Below, one piece after another: positions 51,852-62,179 of a stretch of DNA of 64,000 nucleotides (positions within the stretch are counted from its first letter, which is position 1; the number at the start of each line of letters is the position of its first letter). Position numbers and translations under genes: made by a program. Where the stretch lies: positions 72,045,504 through 72,109,503 of the forward strand of contig NC_064818.1 of assembly GCF_023721935.1 (NCBI RefSeq), in the 5' to 3' direction. The notes beneath the pieces were generated by a model. The model was not told where the DNA came from and ran no database searches. It saw nothing but the letters and a program-made list of their open reading frames with translations. The DNA comes from Panthera uncia. Taxonomy: Eukaryota > Chordata > Mammalia > Carnivora > Felidae.

Positions 51852-52129
51852 TAACATGTGTACAGTATGTGGTAGTTTTAGGGATTGGGTAGATTTGAAT
51901 GAAGGGCCAAGGATTCTGCAGGATTGAGGCCAGAACAGAATTGAGGGAGAAAACATTCAGAGAAGTGTTCTATCTGTATCTCACAGGTTTTATAAAATCA
52001 ATTACTTGGGCAAAGCAAGTGGAAACATTCTACACAGAGGGAAACGCACAAGCAAGCCAAAAAGGCTGGAAGTACATGACATTCTCAAGTGTTATGAGTC
52101 CTCCGTGTGGCTGGGGTGTGGGGTGCACG

Positions 52130-52470
52130 GGGCAAGACTGCAGGTGAGCAACCGGGAGGGGGGTGGTTTGATAAGAAACCAGAGAAGGGAAACGAATATG
52201 GCTTGTGAAGGGCTCTTTATGAAAAACTACGGATTTCAGGCTCTTTCCTTCAGGTGATGGAGAATCAGGAAAGACCTCAGAACAGAAATGTGATAGGATC
52301 GGAACAGTGTGTTTGAAAGACGACTCCAAAGAGTGGAGGCTGGCAGAGTAGGGAGAGGCTGGGAGCCAATGGGCCACCCAGTCCTCCAGCCTGTAGGAAG
52401 CAGGTAGGAAGAGACCCGGGTAGAGACGGAGACATGATGGATTTGAACCTGGGACACGACAAGGTTCGTC
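52130..52470. repeat. possible ancient L2/CR1-like fragment
   Basis: ACAGAAATGTGATAGGATCGG, GAAAGACGACTCCAAAGAG and GGCAGAGTAGGGAGAGGCTGG follow a common ancient repeat. The 161-codon minus frame here is a by-product. Confidence 0.5.
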
Positions 52471-52569
52471 TGCCCAAGGGGATTTAGGCCCCACGTCCAG
52501 CAAGCAGAGACCCACGGCTCCAGAACTCAGCAGGGACGGGCTCAGCCTGGTCCACCAGTGTCTCCTTGA

Positions 52570-52665
52570 CCTCCATTCTACCCATTCAACAAATATTTGG
52601 CTGGCACCCAGTCAGTGCCCGGCATTCTGCAGGCACAGGGGGTTCCAAGATGAATAATGAATGAA
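52570..52665. repeat. possible ancient L2-like fragment
   Basis: CCCATTCAACAAATATTTGGC, TGCCCGGCATTCTGCAGGC and AAGATGAATAATGAATGAA. Confidence 0.55.
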
Positions 52666-52723
52666 TACTCATGAAGCCCAAAGGAAATCCAGAAAAACTA
52701 AAGCAGAAAGCAGTTTCTCTCTT

Positions 52724-52932
52724 GAGCGCCTGGGTGGCTCAGTCGGTTAAGCATCTGACTGTCAGTTTTAGCTCAGGTCACGATCTCACAGTTTGTGGGT
52801 TTGAGCCCCACCTCGGGCCCTGCAATGACAGTGCAGAGCCTGCTTGGGATTCTCTCTCTCCTCTCTCTCTCTGTCCCTGCCCCACTTGCTCTTTCAAAAG
52901 CAAATAAATAAACAAAAAAAAAATTTTTTTAA
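52724..52932 (+). mobile_element. CAN SINE, full length
   Basis: GAGCGCCTGGGTGGCTCAG head; (CT)n block; tail GCAAATAAATAAAC. Target duplication GAAAGCAGTTTCTCTCTT (52706-52723) and GAAAGTAGTTTCTCTCTA (52933-52950). Confidence 0.95.
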
Positions 52933-53003
52933 GAAAGTAGTTTCTCTCTAGTGATTAAAGAAACGCAAATTATATTCATCTTGAGATACCATTTTCTAGC
53001 TAT

Positions 53004-53440
53004 TTGGGTAATCTTTTAAAATGTTCCAAATGGCACCACCCTGATGCCGCCCAGGCCATACCCGACCAGTGCACTCTTTCCTTCCCAATTGCCTCAGGTA
53101 CCAGGGGAGCCTTCTCCCTGACCGCCCAGCGCTTTGGGGACATTCTTATTGTGTTTGGGAAATTCTCAGCTCACGGGACTTGTTTCCCTAAGCAGACGCC
53201 AGACGCTTCGCCCCCATCTCGCTCTGATTCCCCTGCAGAGAGTTGAGCGTGGTTCTGACCAGTCCCCGAAACTGAGCGACTGAGGCTGGAAGCCTGCACA
53301 TCCTTGTTGCTGGCGGGGCGGGGGGTGGCACTGGTCCCCCTGCAGGAGGGGTCCTGATGCCTGAGAAGCTGCACGAAAATGCCAAGCAAATTAAAATGAC
53401 TGCCCAGTGTCTGGGAACGTCCCAGGAAATTATGGTCCGT
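53004..53440. repeat. unidentified sequence with repeat unit X, copy 1
   Basis: Contains at 53124-53160 the segment GCCCAGCGCTTTGGGGACAT followed by TCTTATTGTGTTTGGGA, closely matched 2.3 kb away (55431-55467). No family is recognised. The frame 53004-53246 and the copy-2 frame share AQxFGDILxVFG, but the changes between them alter residues, which argues against coding constraint. Confidence 0.5.
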
Positions 53441-53509
53441 CAATATAATGGGGTCTTAAAGAGCTATTGAATTTTGAAAACCGGGTAGAAGTACAGAAAA
53501 AGTGCCTCA

Positions 53510-53735
53510 GGGTCGCCTGGGTGGCTCAGTCGGTTGAGCGTCCAACTTCCGCTCAGGTCATGATCTTTCGGTTCCTGAGTTCAAGCCCCGCGTTGGGCTC
53601 TGTGCTGACAGCTCGGAGCCTGGAGCCTGCTTCGGATTCTGTGTCTCCCTCTCTCTATGCTCCGCCCCTGCTCACACCCTGTCTCTCTCTCTCTCAAGAA
53701 TAAATGAAGATTAAAAAAAATTTTTTTTAAACAAA
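53510..53735 (+). mobile_element. CAN SINE, full length
   Basis: GGGTCGCCTGGGTGGCTCAG head, GTGCTGACAGCTCGGAGCC core, tail AAGAATAAATGAAGATTAAA. Target duplication AGAAAAAGTGCCTCA (53495-53509) and AGAAAAGGTGCCTCA (53736-53750). Confidence 0.97.
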
Positions 53736-54363
53736 AGAAAAGGTGCCTCAATGGTAGCAATACGGTAAATTTACTAGGACAATAATAGGTGCCCTATCTC
53801 ATAACATGCAAAAGGTGATCTAGGAAGGTGTCTTTCAAGATAAGAAATTAGCTGTCTTGACATAGCCGACCCGTGGAGGCTCTATTTTTAATTAAAAAAA
53901 GAAAACCGATTTAAAGACCACCCCTCCCTTAGCCCACACCCCTGCGTGCCCCTCCTCCCTTGCCAGCATCTCAGCCTGGGTACCATTGTCTGCCCTGGAA
54001 CCTTTGCGACTAGTCTCTCTGGGCCCTGTTCTCCTGCTTACTCATTTGCCACGGGAACCCAGCCTCCCAGGTTTCCCTTCCCCTCCCACAACCGTACCCT
54101 GCTGATCCAGTACGTGCCCTGGCTGACGTCATCCCTCCTGCCCCTCCTCAGTGCTCCCGCTTCTGTTGTGCCCTTTGGAACTCACAGGCGGCCATCCTCA
54201 GCAGCCCTCTGCATGCTTGATGTGCCCCCGAATACCTTCCTTCGACTTTCTTGCTCTGGGACGGCTCGTGCAGAGGACACAGTTCTCCCGCATCCTCTCC
54301 ATTAGGGACTCCTTCTTCCACAGCCTTCAGACCAGTCGCCCTTAAACAGGCAGGTTGGCAGAC

Positions 54364-54380
54364 GGGGTGGGGAGGGGGGG
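54364..54380 (+). other. putative G-quadruplex motif
   Basis: GGGGTGGGGAGGGGGGG: three or four G-runs with one-base loops. Confidence 0.5.
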
Positions 54381-54521
54381 ACACGCCCTTCTGATTGCTT
54401 CTCAGCAGAAAGAGGGGCGTATGAGAGGTTTGAGAAGGGGAGAGTGTAATGAGAGGTGTGGATCTTCTTCCCAAATAAATGCTCATCTGACACGTATTTA
54501 GGCCCATGCGTGCGCACTCGT

Positions 54522-54542
54522 GCACACACACACACACACACA
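54522..54542. repeat. (CA)n microsatellite
   Basis: Ten CA units. Confidence 0.93.
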
Positions 54543-55220
54543 GCGTTTTGCGCTATTTGAGAAAATCCTCAGAATCCCTGACATCCAGGGGTCTCTTCGA
54601 ACTAAGATTGAGAACCCCTGTCCTGGAGGCAAAAAGACCAGCCGAAACAGTTCACATAGGAAAAGAGTAAAAAGTAGCTTCGTGAGAAAACAATAGTTGG
54701 TGCAGGTATGTATCATGCAACCCAAATCAGTAACAATGAATAGCACCTTTATGAAAGATAAAGTCTCTGGGTTAAGAAAAATCCAACTCTCTCCTTTTAT
54801 GACATGCATACCATCATTTTTCTTCCCCCGCAAAAAATTACAGTGTTTGTAGCGAGCAAATATAAAATGTAATAAAGCAAGGATAGAAATTTTACTCTTA
54901 AAGTACAGTTCCAACCAAAAAAGTTAAGCGAGTCAGAAGAGGTCATTCCATGTCCCAATCCTCAATGTATCTTCTGAATTCAATTTTTTCCCCTCCAAAT
55001 CAGCGTCCTTTACCAGATAAATAAGAAAAATAATTTGTAAAGCCTTTGTATTTTGCAAAATATCTTCACGATTTCTTTAAAGTGATAGCACGCAGCGAAG
55101 GTGTATCAGTTGTGCACCTTTAAATGCTAAAAACTTAAAATATACATAACACAATATATTAAAAATTCCATAAGAAATCGATAGACTAATTTTTGGGTTG
55201 GGTGTTTTTAACATTACCAC

Positions 55221-55245
55221 TCCCCACCCCACCCCCCGCCCCCCA
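55221..55245 (-). other. putative G-quadruplex motif (minus strand)
   Basis: Four C-runs of four to six separated by single bases (TCCCCACCCCACCCCCCGCC then CCCC) on +. Confidence 0.6.
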
Positions 55246-55369
55246 GGTAAAGGAGGACTTTGGGGGAAAAGAAGGTGCGGATAGTAAAACACATAGGTGG
55301 TATTTTGTCTGAGTTTCAAGAGTTGAATAGGAACCTAAAAAATTCTTCTGTGTTTCATTCGAATTTTGC

Positions 55370-55499
55370 TATAGATGCTACATCACATACCAGTGGAGTT
55401 TCTACCCCACACCTGTCGTCTCCCTTGCCTGCCCAGCACTTTGGGGACATTCTTGTTGTGTTTGGGACACTCTTGGTCCTTGTCCAATAAAAGCACATT
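55370..55499. repeat. repeat unit X, copy 2
   Basis: GCCCAGCACTTTGGGGACAT followed by TCTTGTTGTGTTTGGGA at 55431-55467 matches copy 1 with only two differences in the first 37 bases. Downstream it reads TTGTCCAATAAAAGCAC, which looks like a polyadenylation signal. Confidence 0.55.
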
Positions 55500-55514
55500 A
55501 AAAACCAATACAAG

Positions 55515-55738
55515 AGGGGCGCCTGGGTGGCTCAGTAGGTTGAGCGTCCGACTTCGGCTCAGGTCATGATCTCGCGGTCTGTGAGTTCGAGCCCCGCGTC
55601 AGGCTCTGGGCTGACGGCTTGGAGCATGGAGTCTGCTTCGGATTTTCTGTGTCTCCCGGTCTCTCGGCCCCTCCCATGCTCATGCTCTGTCTCTGTCTCT
55701 CAATAATAACTAAATGTTAAAAAAAATTCTTTAAATAA
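55515..55738 (+). mobile_element. CAN SINE, full length
   Basis: GGGGCGCCTGGGTGGCTCAG head identical to the family consensus, TCATGATCTCGCGGTCTGTG core, tail AATAATAACTAAATG then A-rich. Flanking duplication is imperfect (AACCAATACAAGAG against GACAATAAAAGAG). Confidence 0.95.
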
Positions 55739-55754
55739 AATAAGACAATAAAAG

Positions 55755-56690
55755 AGTATTTAAATAATAAACTAAAGTGGAATCCACAGCCATAAGTCTA
55801 GTATCTTAACCACAGAAATCAGCATAATCAAATTTAATTTAAAATATATATGTTCTGATGCACAGAAAACGTGCTGGGAAAACACACAACAAGATGCTAA
55901 TAGGTATGATCTCTGAGGAATGTGCTTACGGAGGAAACGTTTTCTTTTTAGCATTTTCCTCATTTGTCAAGTCTTTTTACACTTTTTATCACGTTTACGA
56001 TCAGAAATAAAAACTAGGTTTCCACAAACAGTTAGGGAAGACATCCTTCAATATCCTTCCTCTCCATTCAAGAGCCCTCCGTAACTTTTCTCTTGCAGCA
56101 CCAGGAATCGTGTGAAAGTCGTATGGAAATTTCCGCCAACACACCTGCACCGGAGGGGCTTAAGTTGTTTTCCAGGTTATTTTTCTCTTCGTGGCATGTC
56201 CAGTTGTACTTGGGAAATTGTTCACTTTGATGCAGAAATCACTCAAAGATGCCAATTTCATGGGACAGCTTTCTCTGTCTCTATCCCAGGCAGAGTTTTT
56301 CGAAACTGTAAACGGCTCTCCGAAAGAGGACCACCGTTTTTGAGTCCTCAGGCAGCAGGCAGGTGGATGCCGAGGTCCAAGCCCAGGGACAATTCTCGTG
56401 GGTGAAGGAGTTCTGCAGGATATCATATGGCATAACCAATAGTGTAAGAAAATTCCAGAGACTGAGGAAATGGTAAGTAGGGGAAAGAACGACTGAGAAT
56501 TCTCCTCCTCATACTCGGCTCCTTTGTGGCCAGTCTTTATCAGAAGAAAAGAACAGGTGCAGGGGGCGTGGCCCCTCAGAATATGCTGGCTGTCTTCAAC
56601 AACGTTTCACCCAGCACCAGTGAAAGGAACTGGATGCAGGGTGAATTCAAAAGCGGGAAGAAAATAACACGATAGAATATTTCTCAAAAG
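55755..56690. other. anonymous sequence
   Basis: No recognised repeat or gene. The 97-codon frame 56112-56405 has no domain. Confidence 0.4.
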
Positions 56691-56734
56691 ATTTCAGAAC
56701 AAAGGTTCTCCCTCCTCGCTCCTCCCAAGCAGGA

Positions 56735-56885
56735 ACCATCAATTATAGGTGGACATTCAGAAAGTAATAACTTCTTAATTCAAATTAATTGCCACCAAGC
56801 TGGCCACAGCAATTTAGGTATATTAGTTATTTAACTGCAAGCGATTACAGCTAAATAGTACAAGGAAATGTCTCATCCTTCACTG
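56735..56885. other. candidate conserved non-coding block
   Basis: Dense homeodomain-type sites in about 150 bp: CAATTATAGG, AGTAATAACTTCTTAATTC, TTAATTG at 56785-56791, AGTTATTTAACTGC and GCGATTACAGC. Free of repeats. Resembles a compact enhancer; unverified. Confidence 0.35.
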
Positions 56886-56889
56886 TGCG

Positions 56890-57355
56890 GTGCGTTGGCC
56901 TCAGGTCTGTCTCAATCAAGCCCCTCAACACTCATGCGATGTTTGTCCCCCCCATCGTCAGTTGCAACTGACTCAGGAAAATCGTCAGTTCAGTGGTCCC
57001 CTCCCTTCCCAGACACGAAGGCATCGTTTTGAACCTCAGAAACCTTCTTCGGTGTAATAGTACATAGTTGTAATTTTAACACAAGTTCTTTGAAGAGGAA
57101 CACAACGACAGTAAAAGCTACTCTGTGTTTGATCGTAATTTGAAATTCAGTGCGAGCACATCTTTAGCTATTTCAAATAGAACCGCATCTGTCCAATATA
57201 GAGTAGTTGTGAGGTCTGTAGACAGTACTTTTAGCCGGCGTGGATTCACGGACCCCTTGTAGGGCTCCTGTGAGCCTGCAAACGTCCGTGGCCTCAGGGA
57301 AACTCTGGGCTAAATCCTTGTGAGAGTTATTAGGGCTACATTCCCCAAATACCTG
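56890..57355. other. anonymous sequence
   Basis: No recognised repeat or gene. Confidence 0.4.
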
Positions 57356-57359
57356 ATTC

Positions 57360-57735
57360 TCCTCTCCTGGGCAGAGGGTAGGACGGCACTTACCCGACCC
57401 TTTGAGTTATGGAGAGCTCTACGACTTGTCTTGGCCAATCAGATGTGAGTTGGAGGGGACAGGTGCAACTTCCAGGCAGAAGCCTTTAAGAGCCAGCATG
57501 TGGGGTACCTCCCCCTTGCATCTGACACTTACTAGTACAACTCTGGACGGTAGAGGTCCCATCAACCAGTCTCTGACAGAATAACATGGAGGAGAGCCTC
57601 CAACCACTGTGGCCGAACTATGATAATTATGGAGTTTCAGTGAGAAATAGAACCGTCTTTTTTTTTAAAGTAATGGAGACGTCAAAACTGTTTGTTACCG
57701 CAGCATAACCTGGTTGACCCTGGCTTGCAAAGCCC
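57360..57735 (+). repeat. ancient ERVL/MaLR-type LTR, solo
   Basis: GACTTGTCTTGGCCAATCAG, ATGTGAGTTGGAGGGGACAG, CTTCCAGGCAGAAGCCTTTAAG, CAGTGAGAAATAGAACC and GTTTGTTACCGCAGCATAACC follow a well-known mammalian LTR order, with the TTGTTACCGCAGCATAACC end. No internal retroviral sequence is seen. Confidence 0.7.
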
Positions 57736-57739
57736 TTTG

Positions 57740-58445
57740 GGACGACTGGTTATTTGTTCTTTACGGATAGTTCCTCTCACCTAGCATCTCAACGACTTAT
57801 TCCAAAGTACTATGTATGACTTACCCAGTTAGCCTAAGATGCTCCCTGTAATCTCCTATGGGCTCATAGAAGATCCCCAAATGTATTTCTAGACCCTGAT
57901 ACACTACCATTTCCTATGTACGGCTCAGGACCTTTTTTGTCTTTAGAAACCTTTCACCTGAGCCAGAAGGGTTTCCAGCTGCCAACTTAAGGAAATTTTT
58001 TCTAGGGGACAGAAAGGGTGCGGGGAACAAATAATTCACCACAATAATAAAACATGCTGGGCAGAATAAGGAGGCCAGAGGGAAGAAGATAATGCCCAGA
58101 CAACTTAGATGGGACTCAGGCAAGTTGGAGGGGAAGAGCTTGACCCGCAATCAGGTTTTATCCAGAAGGGTCTGAGCAGCATCGGCCCTCCAAGTTTAAT
58201 CAACAGCCCCTGGGCTTCTTAGAATTTCTCTAGGCTCCTTCCTTTCACCCTTTACTCCCATTTTCCACTTGGTTAAAACTTCTAGATCTATCCTGGCAGG
58301 CCTGGCAGTCTCTCCCCATTCACTCAGCAATGACATTAGCATTTCTAAAGCCCACTTTTACTTAAGACACTTCTAATACTATTCACAACAGACTGAGGAG
58401 GCAAGGCGGGGGTGGGGGTGGGGGGGTGGGGGGGCATGTTTCTTC
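57740..58445. other. anonymous sequence with G-rich motif
   Basis: No repeat family recognised; a quadruplex motif lies at 58408-58434. Confidence 0.4.
58408..58434 (+). other. strong G-quadruplex motif
   Basis: Four runs of five to seven G separated only by single T (GGGGGTGGGGGTGGGGGGGT then GGGGGGG). The best quadruplex candidate of the window. Confidence 0.7.
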
Positions 58446-58449
58446 CCAC

Positions 58450-58585
58450 AGAGAAGCCAGGGGCTGTCCACCCAGCACTGCGCAGTAGAATCTCCCAGGC
58501 AACTTTGAAAACTACCGATGCCTACGTTCCACCCGAAATCAATTAGACCAGCCTCTCTAGGAGTAGAAGTTTCTGGAAAAAACAA
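58450..58585 (+). repeat. MER5-type relic
   Basis: CACTGCGCAGTAGAATCTCCC, AGGCAACTTTGAAAACTACCG, ATGCCTACGTTCCACCCG and AGACCAGCCTCTCTAGGAG match MER5A in order. Confidence 0.7.
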
Positions 58586-58759
58586 ACAGTGAAATCAACA
58601 TCTGTAATCTTAGAAAATAACTGACATGAGTTCTGTTCCTACAACTTTCCCAGATTTATAACTGGGGTTGTTGGAAGAACTCTCCCTCAGTTTCTCTCTC
58701 AAGTGTTATCCCAAATTCATCACCAACTTCCTGGACTAAATCTCTCACATGTATCTTAT

Positions 58760-59250
58760 TTTGGTTGCCTTGTGTATTATCAAGTATTCCCACACAACAA
58801 ATTATCACAAACTTAGAGGCTTAAAGCAACATGTGTTTATTATTTCACAGTTTCTATGGGTCGGGTATGTGGGTCCTGTGTCCAGGGTGCCAAAAGAATG
58901 CAGTCAAGGTGTTGGTTGAGTTGTTTTCCTTTGTGGAGCTCAGAGCCTTCCTCCAAGCCCATGTTTTAATGGCAGAATTCAGTTTCTTGCTCCTGTAGGG
59001 TTGAGGTCCCCATCTCTTGCCAGCTCTCCTCCAAGGACTGCTCTCAGCTCCTACAGACTACCACAGTGCCTTGACATTTATCCCCCTTCCAGACCTTCCC
59101 ACAACATGGCAGGTGATTTCTTCAAGACCAGGAGGAGAATCTTTCTTTTAAGGCATTTGCCTGATTAAGTCAGGCCCACCCAGGATAGTCTTGCCTTCCA
59201 TTAACTCAAAATCAGGTGATGAGGAGTTTTAACTACATCTGGTAATTCCC
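58760..59250 (-). repeat. old MLT1/MaLR-type LTR, diverged
   Basis: AACAAATTATCACAAACTTAG, AGGCTTAAAGCAACATGTG, TTATTATTTCACAGTTTCTA, GGCCCACCCAGGATAGTCTTG and CAGGTGATGAGGAGTTTTAAC fit a reverse MaLR-type LTR. More diverged than the 50-kb copy. Confidence 0.6.
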
Positions 59251-59254
59251 TTCA

Positions 59255-61010
59255 CCTCTGCTATATTCTCTGGACTAGATGCAAATCATGGGTCCTACTC
59301 AGGCTCGTTGGGAAGGGATTACAGATGGGTTGGCTCACTGGGGGTCATTTTAGCACGTGTATGCCACATCATCTCTGGAAATCACTGTAGTTTTGGCGCA
59401 TTTTCTTGATATTGCGTTGGCTTGAACTAGCCACTCTCATTATCATCAACATCATCAACACTATTTTCATTTTCATTTTCATCTTTGTCCAAATAATCCT
59501 CTGAATGATGGAGAAAGTACTATAGAGATAGACCACTCCTCCTTCCTGTCCCTGGTCTGGTTCCTAGCCCCTGCCCATTGCACTGGGTTTATGGTCAACA
59601 GCTGTACATTTCTGGCTCGTTTTCAGCCTGTTCCCAATTATGACCACCACTCTCCACTCTTCTGCAAGTTCCCATTTCAGATCCATGTGCAAGAATCAAA
59701 GTTGTTTCCTCCAACTAAGAAGAATTTGCTTGCCTGACGAGACCCCAACAGACTCCCACATCCAACTGATGTTCGACACTTCTCCAAAGTTAAAGAACAC
59801 AGATCCTAAAATGATCTTATCTCCTACAACCGTGAAGGGGCGATGGTGAGTACTGGGCAAAGATATTAGAAATTTGCCGTGGGAAGGCCATGGAGGAAGA
59901 TTAGGAAAGATCTCAACGGTTTCAGGTACTAAGGTACTAAGCAGTAAGAAGGATATTCTTCCTGGTTTCTTTTCAAGTCCAAGTTTTCCAACAGAGTACA
60001 AAGCAAAGGTGGGAAATGTGGGATACTGGTTAATCTGATACTTTAGTAGCAACCATGAAATCGATGGCAGTCACTTCGGCGTCCAGTAAATGAGCAGGCA
60101 GCGTGAGAAAAAAGATAGAACAGCGTGATCGAGATATTAGACAGAATGCTAAAAAAAATTAACACCTGGGAGAATTTTTTTTTTTGTAAGCTTCGACTTT
60201 CCTCAGCTTCAACATTGATATGTTTTTCTCATTTAGGTTCACTCAGTAATGTTTATTATTAATTCAAATTCTCAATATTGAAGGGGAGATATTTCCCATA
60301 TGGTTGACATGCTGCTCTGTAGGTTCGTAAATTTGGAAGAGTTTTGATTAACACTGACAGGAAACCCTTTGAAAACATATGGCTGTATATACATCATGTC
60401 ATTTTTAATAAGATGACACATTCTTCTTTGCTTTTCCCTAATAAGATGAGTTCAGTTGTATTTAAGGAACATAATAATACTCCGTTGATTTTGCTTTATG
60501 GGAGAGAAAAAAAATGAGTAAAAATAAACTATTTTGTTGTGGCAGCAGACGCTGGAAGCGTAGCAGATAGTTTGTGCGAATTTAAAAAAAGAGCGCTCTC
60601 TCCAGGCATTTTTTAGAGACCCAATTAACATGTTGTAAACTTGAAGTGTTTTTTGACACCGCGTGTTTTCTTCTTGGTGACTTTGGTCCTGCGTTCCCCC
60701 TGGATGGCTGCGACACCGTCTTTCTCACGTCCCACAGTCCTGGCTGAGCACCGCTTTCATACAGAAAACCTCTCGTCCTTGGTAGCTTACGTTTTCAGAG
60801 GAACAATTGTCTTTGTTTCTTGGACTGATTCGCTTCCATTGCTTCCGAAACCCGCTGCGAGAAATTCATTCCGAGAATTCTGACACGAGCGATGTGAAGC
60901 GTGTTTTGGAACATAAATATGGGAAGCAAATTGGCAACTTGTAGCAAGAATCTTTTTTAAAAAGGCTGTGCCTTTTAGAAAGCTCCCATCAGGAAGCAAT
61001 TTAATATGTG
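59255..61010. other. anonymous sequence
   Basis: No recognised transposon or gene. A (TTTTCA)n patch is at 59462-59483. The 118-codon minus frame 59696-60052 has no domain. AT-rich unique-looking DNA from 60160 to 60540. Confidence 0.4.
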
Positions 61011-61014
61011 AAGA

Positions 61015-61300
61015 GAAAGTTATTATCAAGGATGTTCATAATAGTATTATTCATTATAACAAAAAAAAAACCCCAAAATTTAAGTGCCCTCAAAATGGAA
61101 GGTGGTTAAATAAATGTTGAAGACCCATTACAAATCATTTACAGGCTACAAGATAATAATAATAATAATAAGCTGAATTACTAGAGTATCCAACTCTAGT
61201 GCCCAGCAAAACGTACACAAATAGATTGTATAAAAGGCTAAAAATTCAGCAGCAGCAATGAAACCAGGAAAGGGGTATAAACTCGGGCCACACACTCCTA
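61015..61300 (+). repeat. old L1M fragment
   Basis: TTCATAATAGTATTATTCATTATAAC, AAGTGCCCTCAAAATGGAAG and TAAATAAATGTTGAAGACCC correspond to the end of ORF2 in old L1 elements. Contains an (AAT)n at 61152-61171. Confidence 0.65.
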
Positions 61301-61304
61301 AAGG

Positions 61305-61835
61305 TGGCAGCCAAAGAAGAACACAAATAAATCTGGGGTGCCCAGACGGACCATGCTCCCACACAGCCCTGAAGAAAGCGAGCGTGTTAGTTAAATACTG
61401 AGATGTCTCATTAATACCTTTCAATTCGAAGAGAAGCCTGAGGGAATGAGGAGATGACGTGGAGAAAACGGATCTCAAATTGAATCCCCTGTACTTACCA
61501 CAGGCCTGCCAGCGGGGGAGGGGAGGGGAGTAGGCAGGGCCTACCGCGCCCGCTTTGGCAGCTGGGAAACAAGCTGGGGCATAGGGCACTTAACCAGAAC
61601 TGAGAAGGGAGAGAGGAGCTAAGTTCGCCCTGACGAGAGCTGCCTGCACCTCCTCATTCTGCTGGTCGACACTGTTAGCCTGAGGAAAAAAAAGAAGGTA
61701 CCCACAAACTCATAGAAGAACACAAAGGGCCCCCCAAAAGCTGAGAAGGTTCTAAAGGGGAAATCACCCCCTTGGTACCATGGCAAAGACAAGGTCTGGG
61801 CAACCACGCAAATGCCCATTAGAAAAGAGAGGGGA
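61305..61835. other. anonymous sequence
   Basis: Not identified; may be internal 3' UTR sequence of the flanking L1M. A GGGGAGGGGAGGGGAG patch is at 61514-61530. No gene. Confidence 0.35.
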
Positions 61836-61839
61836 CACA

Positions 61840-61965
61840 TTTTCAGCTACAACATGAATATGTTCCAAGGACCGACTATAAAACATAGTGAGTGTAGTTG
61901 ATGACACTGTATTACATGGTCAAAATTTACTAAGAGTGGGACTTAAATGTTCTCACCAAAAGGAG
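61840..61965 (+). repeat. old L1M 3' UTR fragment
   Basis: AAACATAGTGAGTGTAGTTGATG, ACACTGTATTACATGGTC and TTACTAAGAGTGGGACTTAAATG are the terminal 3' UTR motif of L1M elements. Confidence 0.7.
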
Positions 61966-62062
61966 GAGGAGGGAGAGGAAGAGGAAAAGGAAGAAGGAGA
62001 GGGGAGGGGCAGAGGGAGAGAGGGAGAGAGGGAAAGAGGAGGAGGGAGAGCAAAGCAAAGAA
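61964..62062. repeat. (GGA)n/(GA)n purine-rich tract
   Basis: About 100 bp of purine directly after the L1M 3' end, probably grown from its tail. ORFs across it are artefacts. Confidence 0.95.
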
Positions 62063-62179
62063 AAAAACAGAGAATAAAACAAAAGATCATCAATGAGAAA
62101 TCCAGTGTGGAAGAAAACAATGCATTCCAAGGGATTACAGGTTTCATGCTGTAGAAGAAAATAGATAGAAAGTAAATAG

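Larger units (their letters stand above)
53755..55250. other. anonymous sequence with CA repeat and G-rich patches
   Basis: No recognised transposon. C-rich, CpG-poor from 53920 to 54300; a quadruplex-type motif at 54364-54380; (CA)n at 54522-54542; AT-rich from 54650 to 55200. Minus-strand frames of 129 and 138 codons here run through the CA repeat. Confidence 0.4.

Noticed and set aside
52030..52515. 161-codon frame on minus
   Set aside because: Overlaps an ancient repeat fragment and shows no domain.
53920..54320. GC-rich stretch as a CpG island promoter
   Set aside because: C-rich but CpG-poor, with no nearby exon.
61146..61589. 147-codon frame on minus
   Set aside because: Ends in an isoleucine run from the (AAT)n repeat and overlaps L1M debris.
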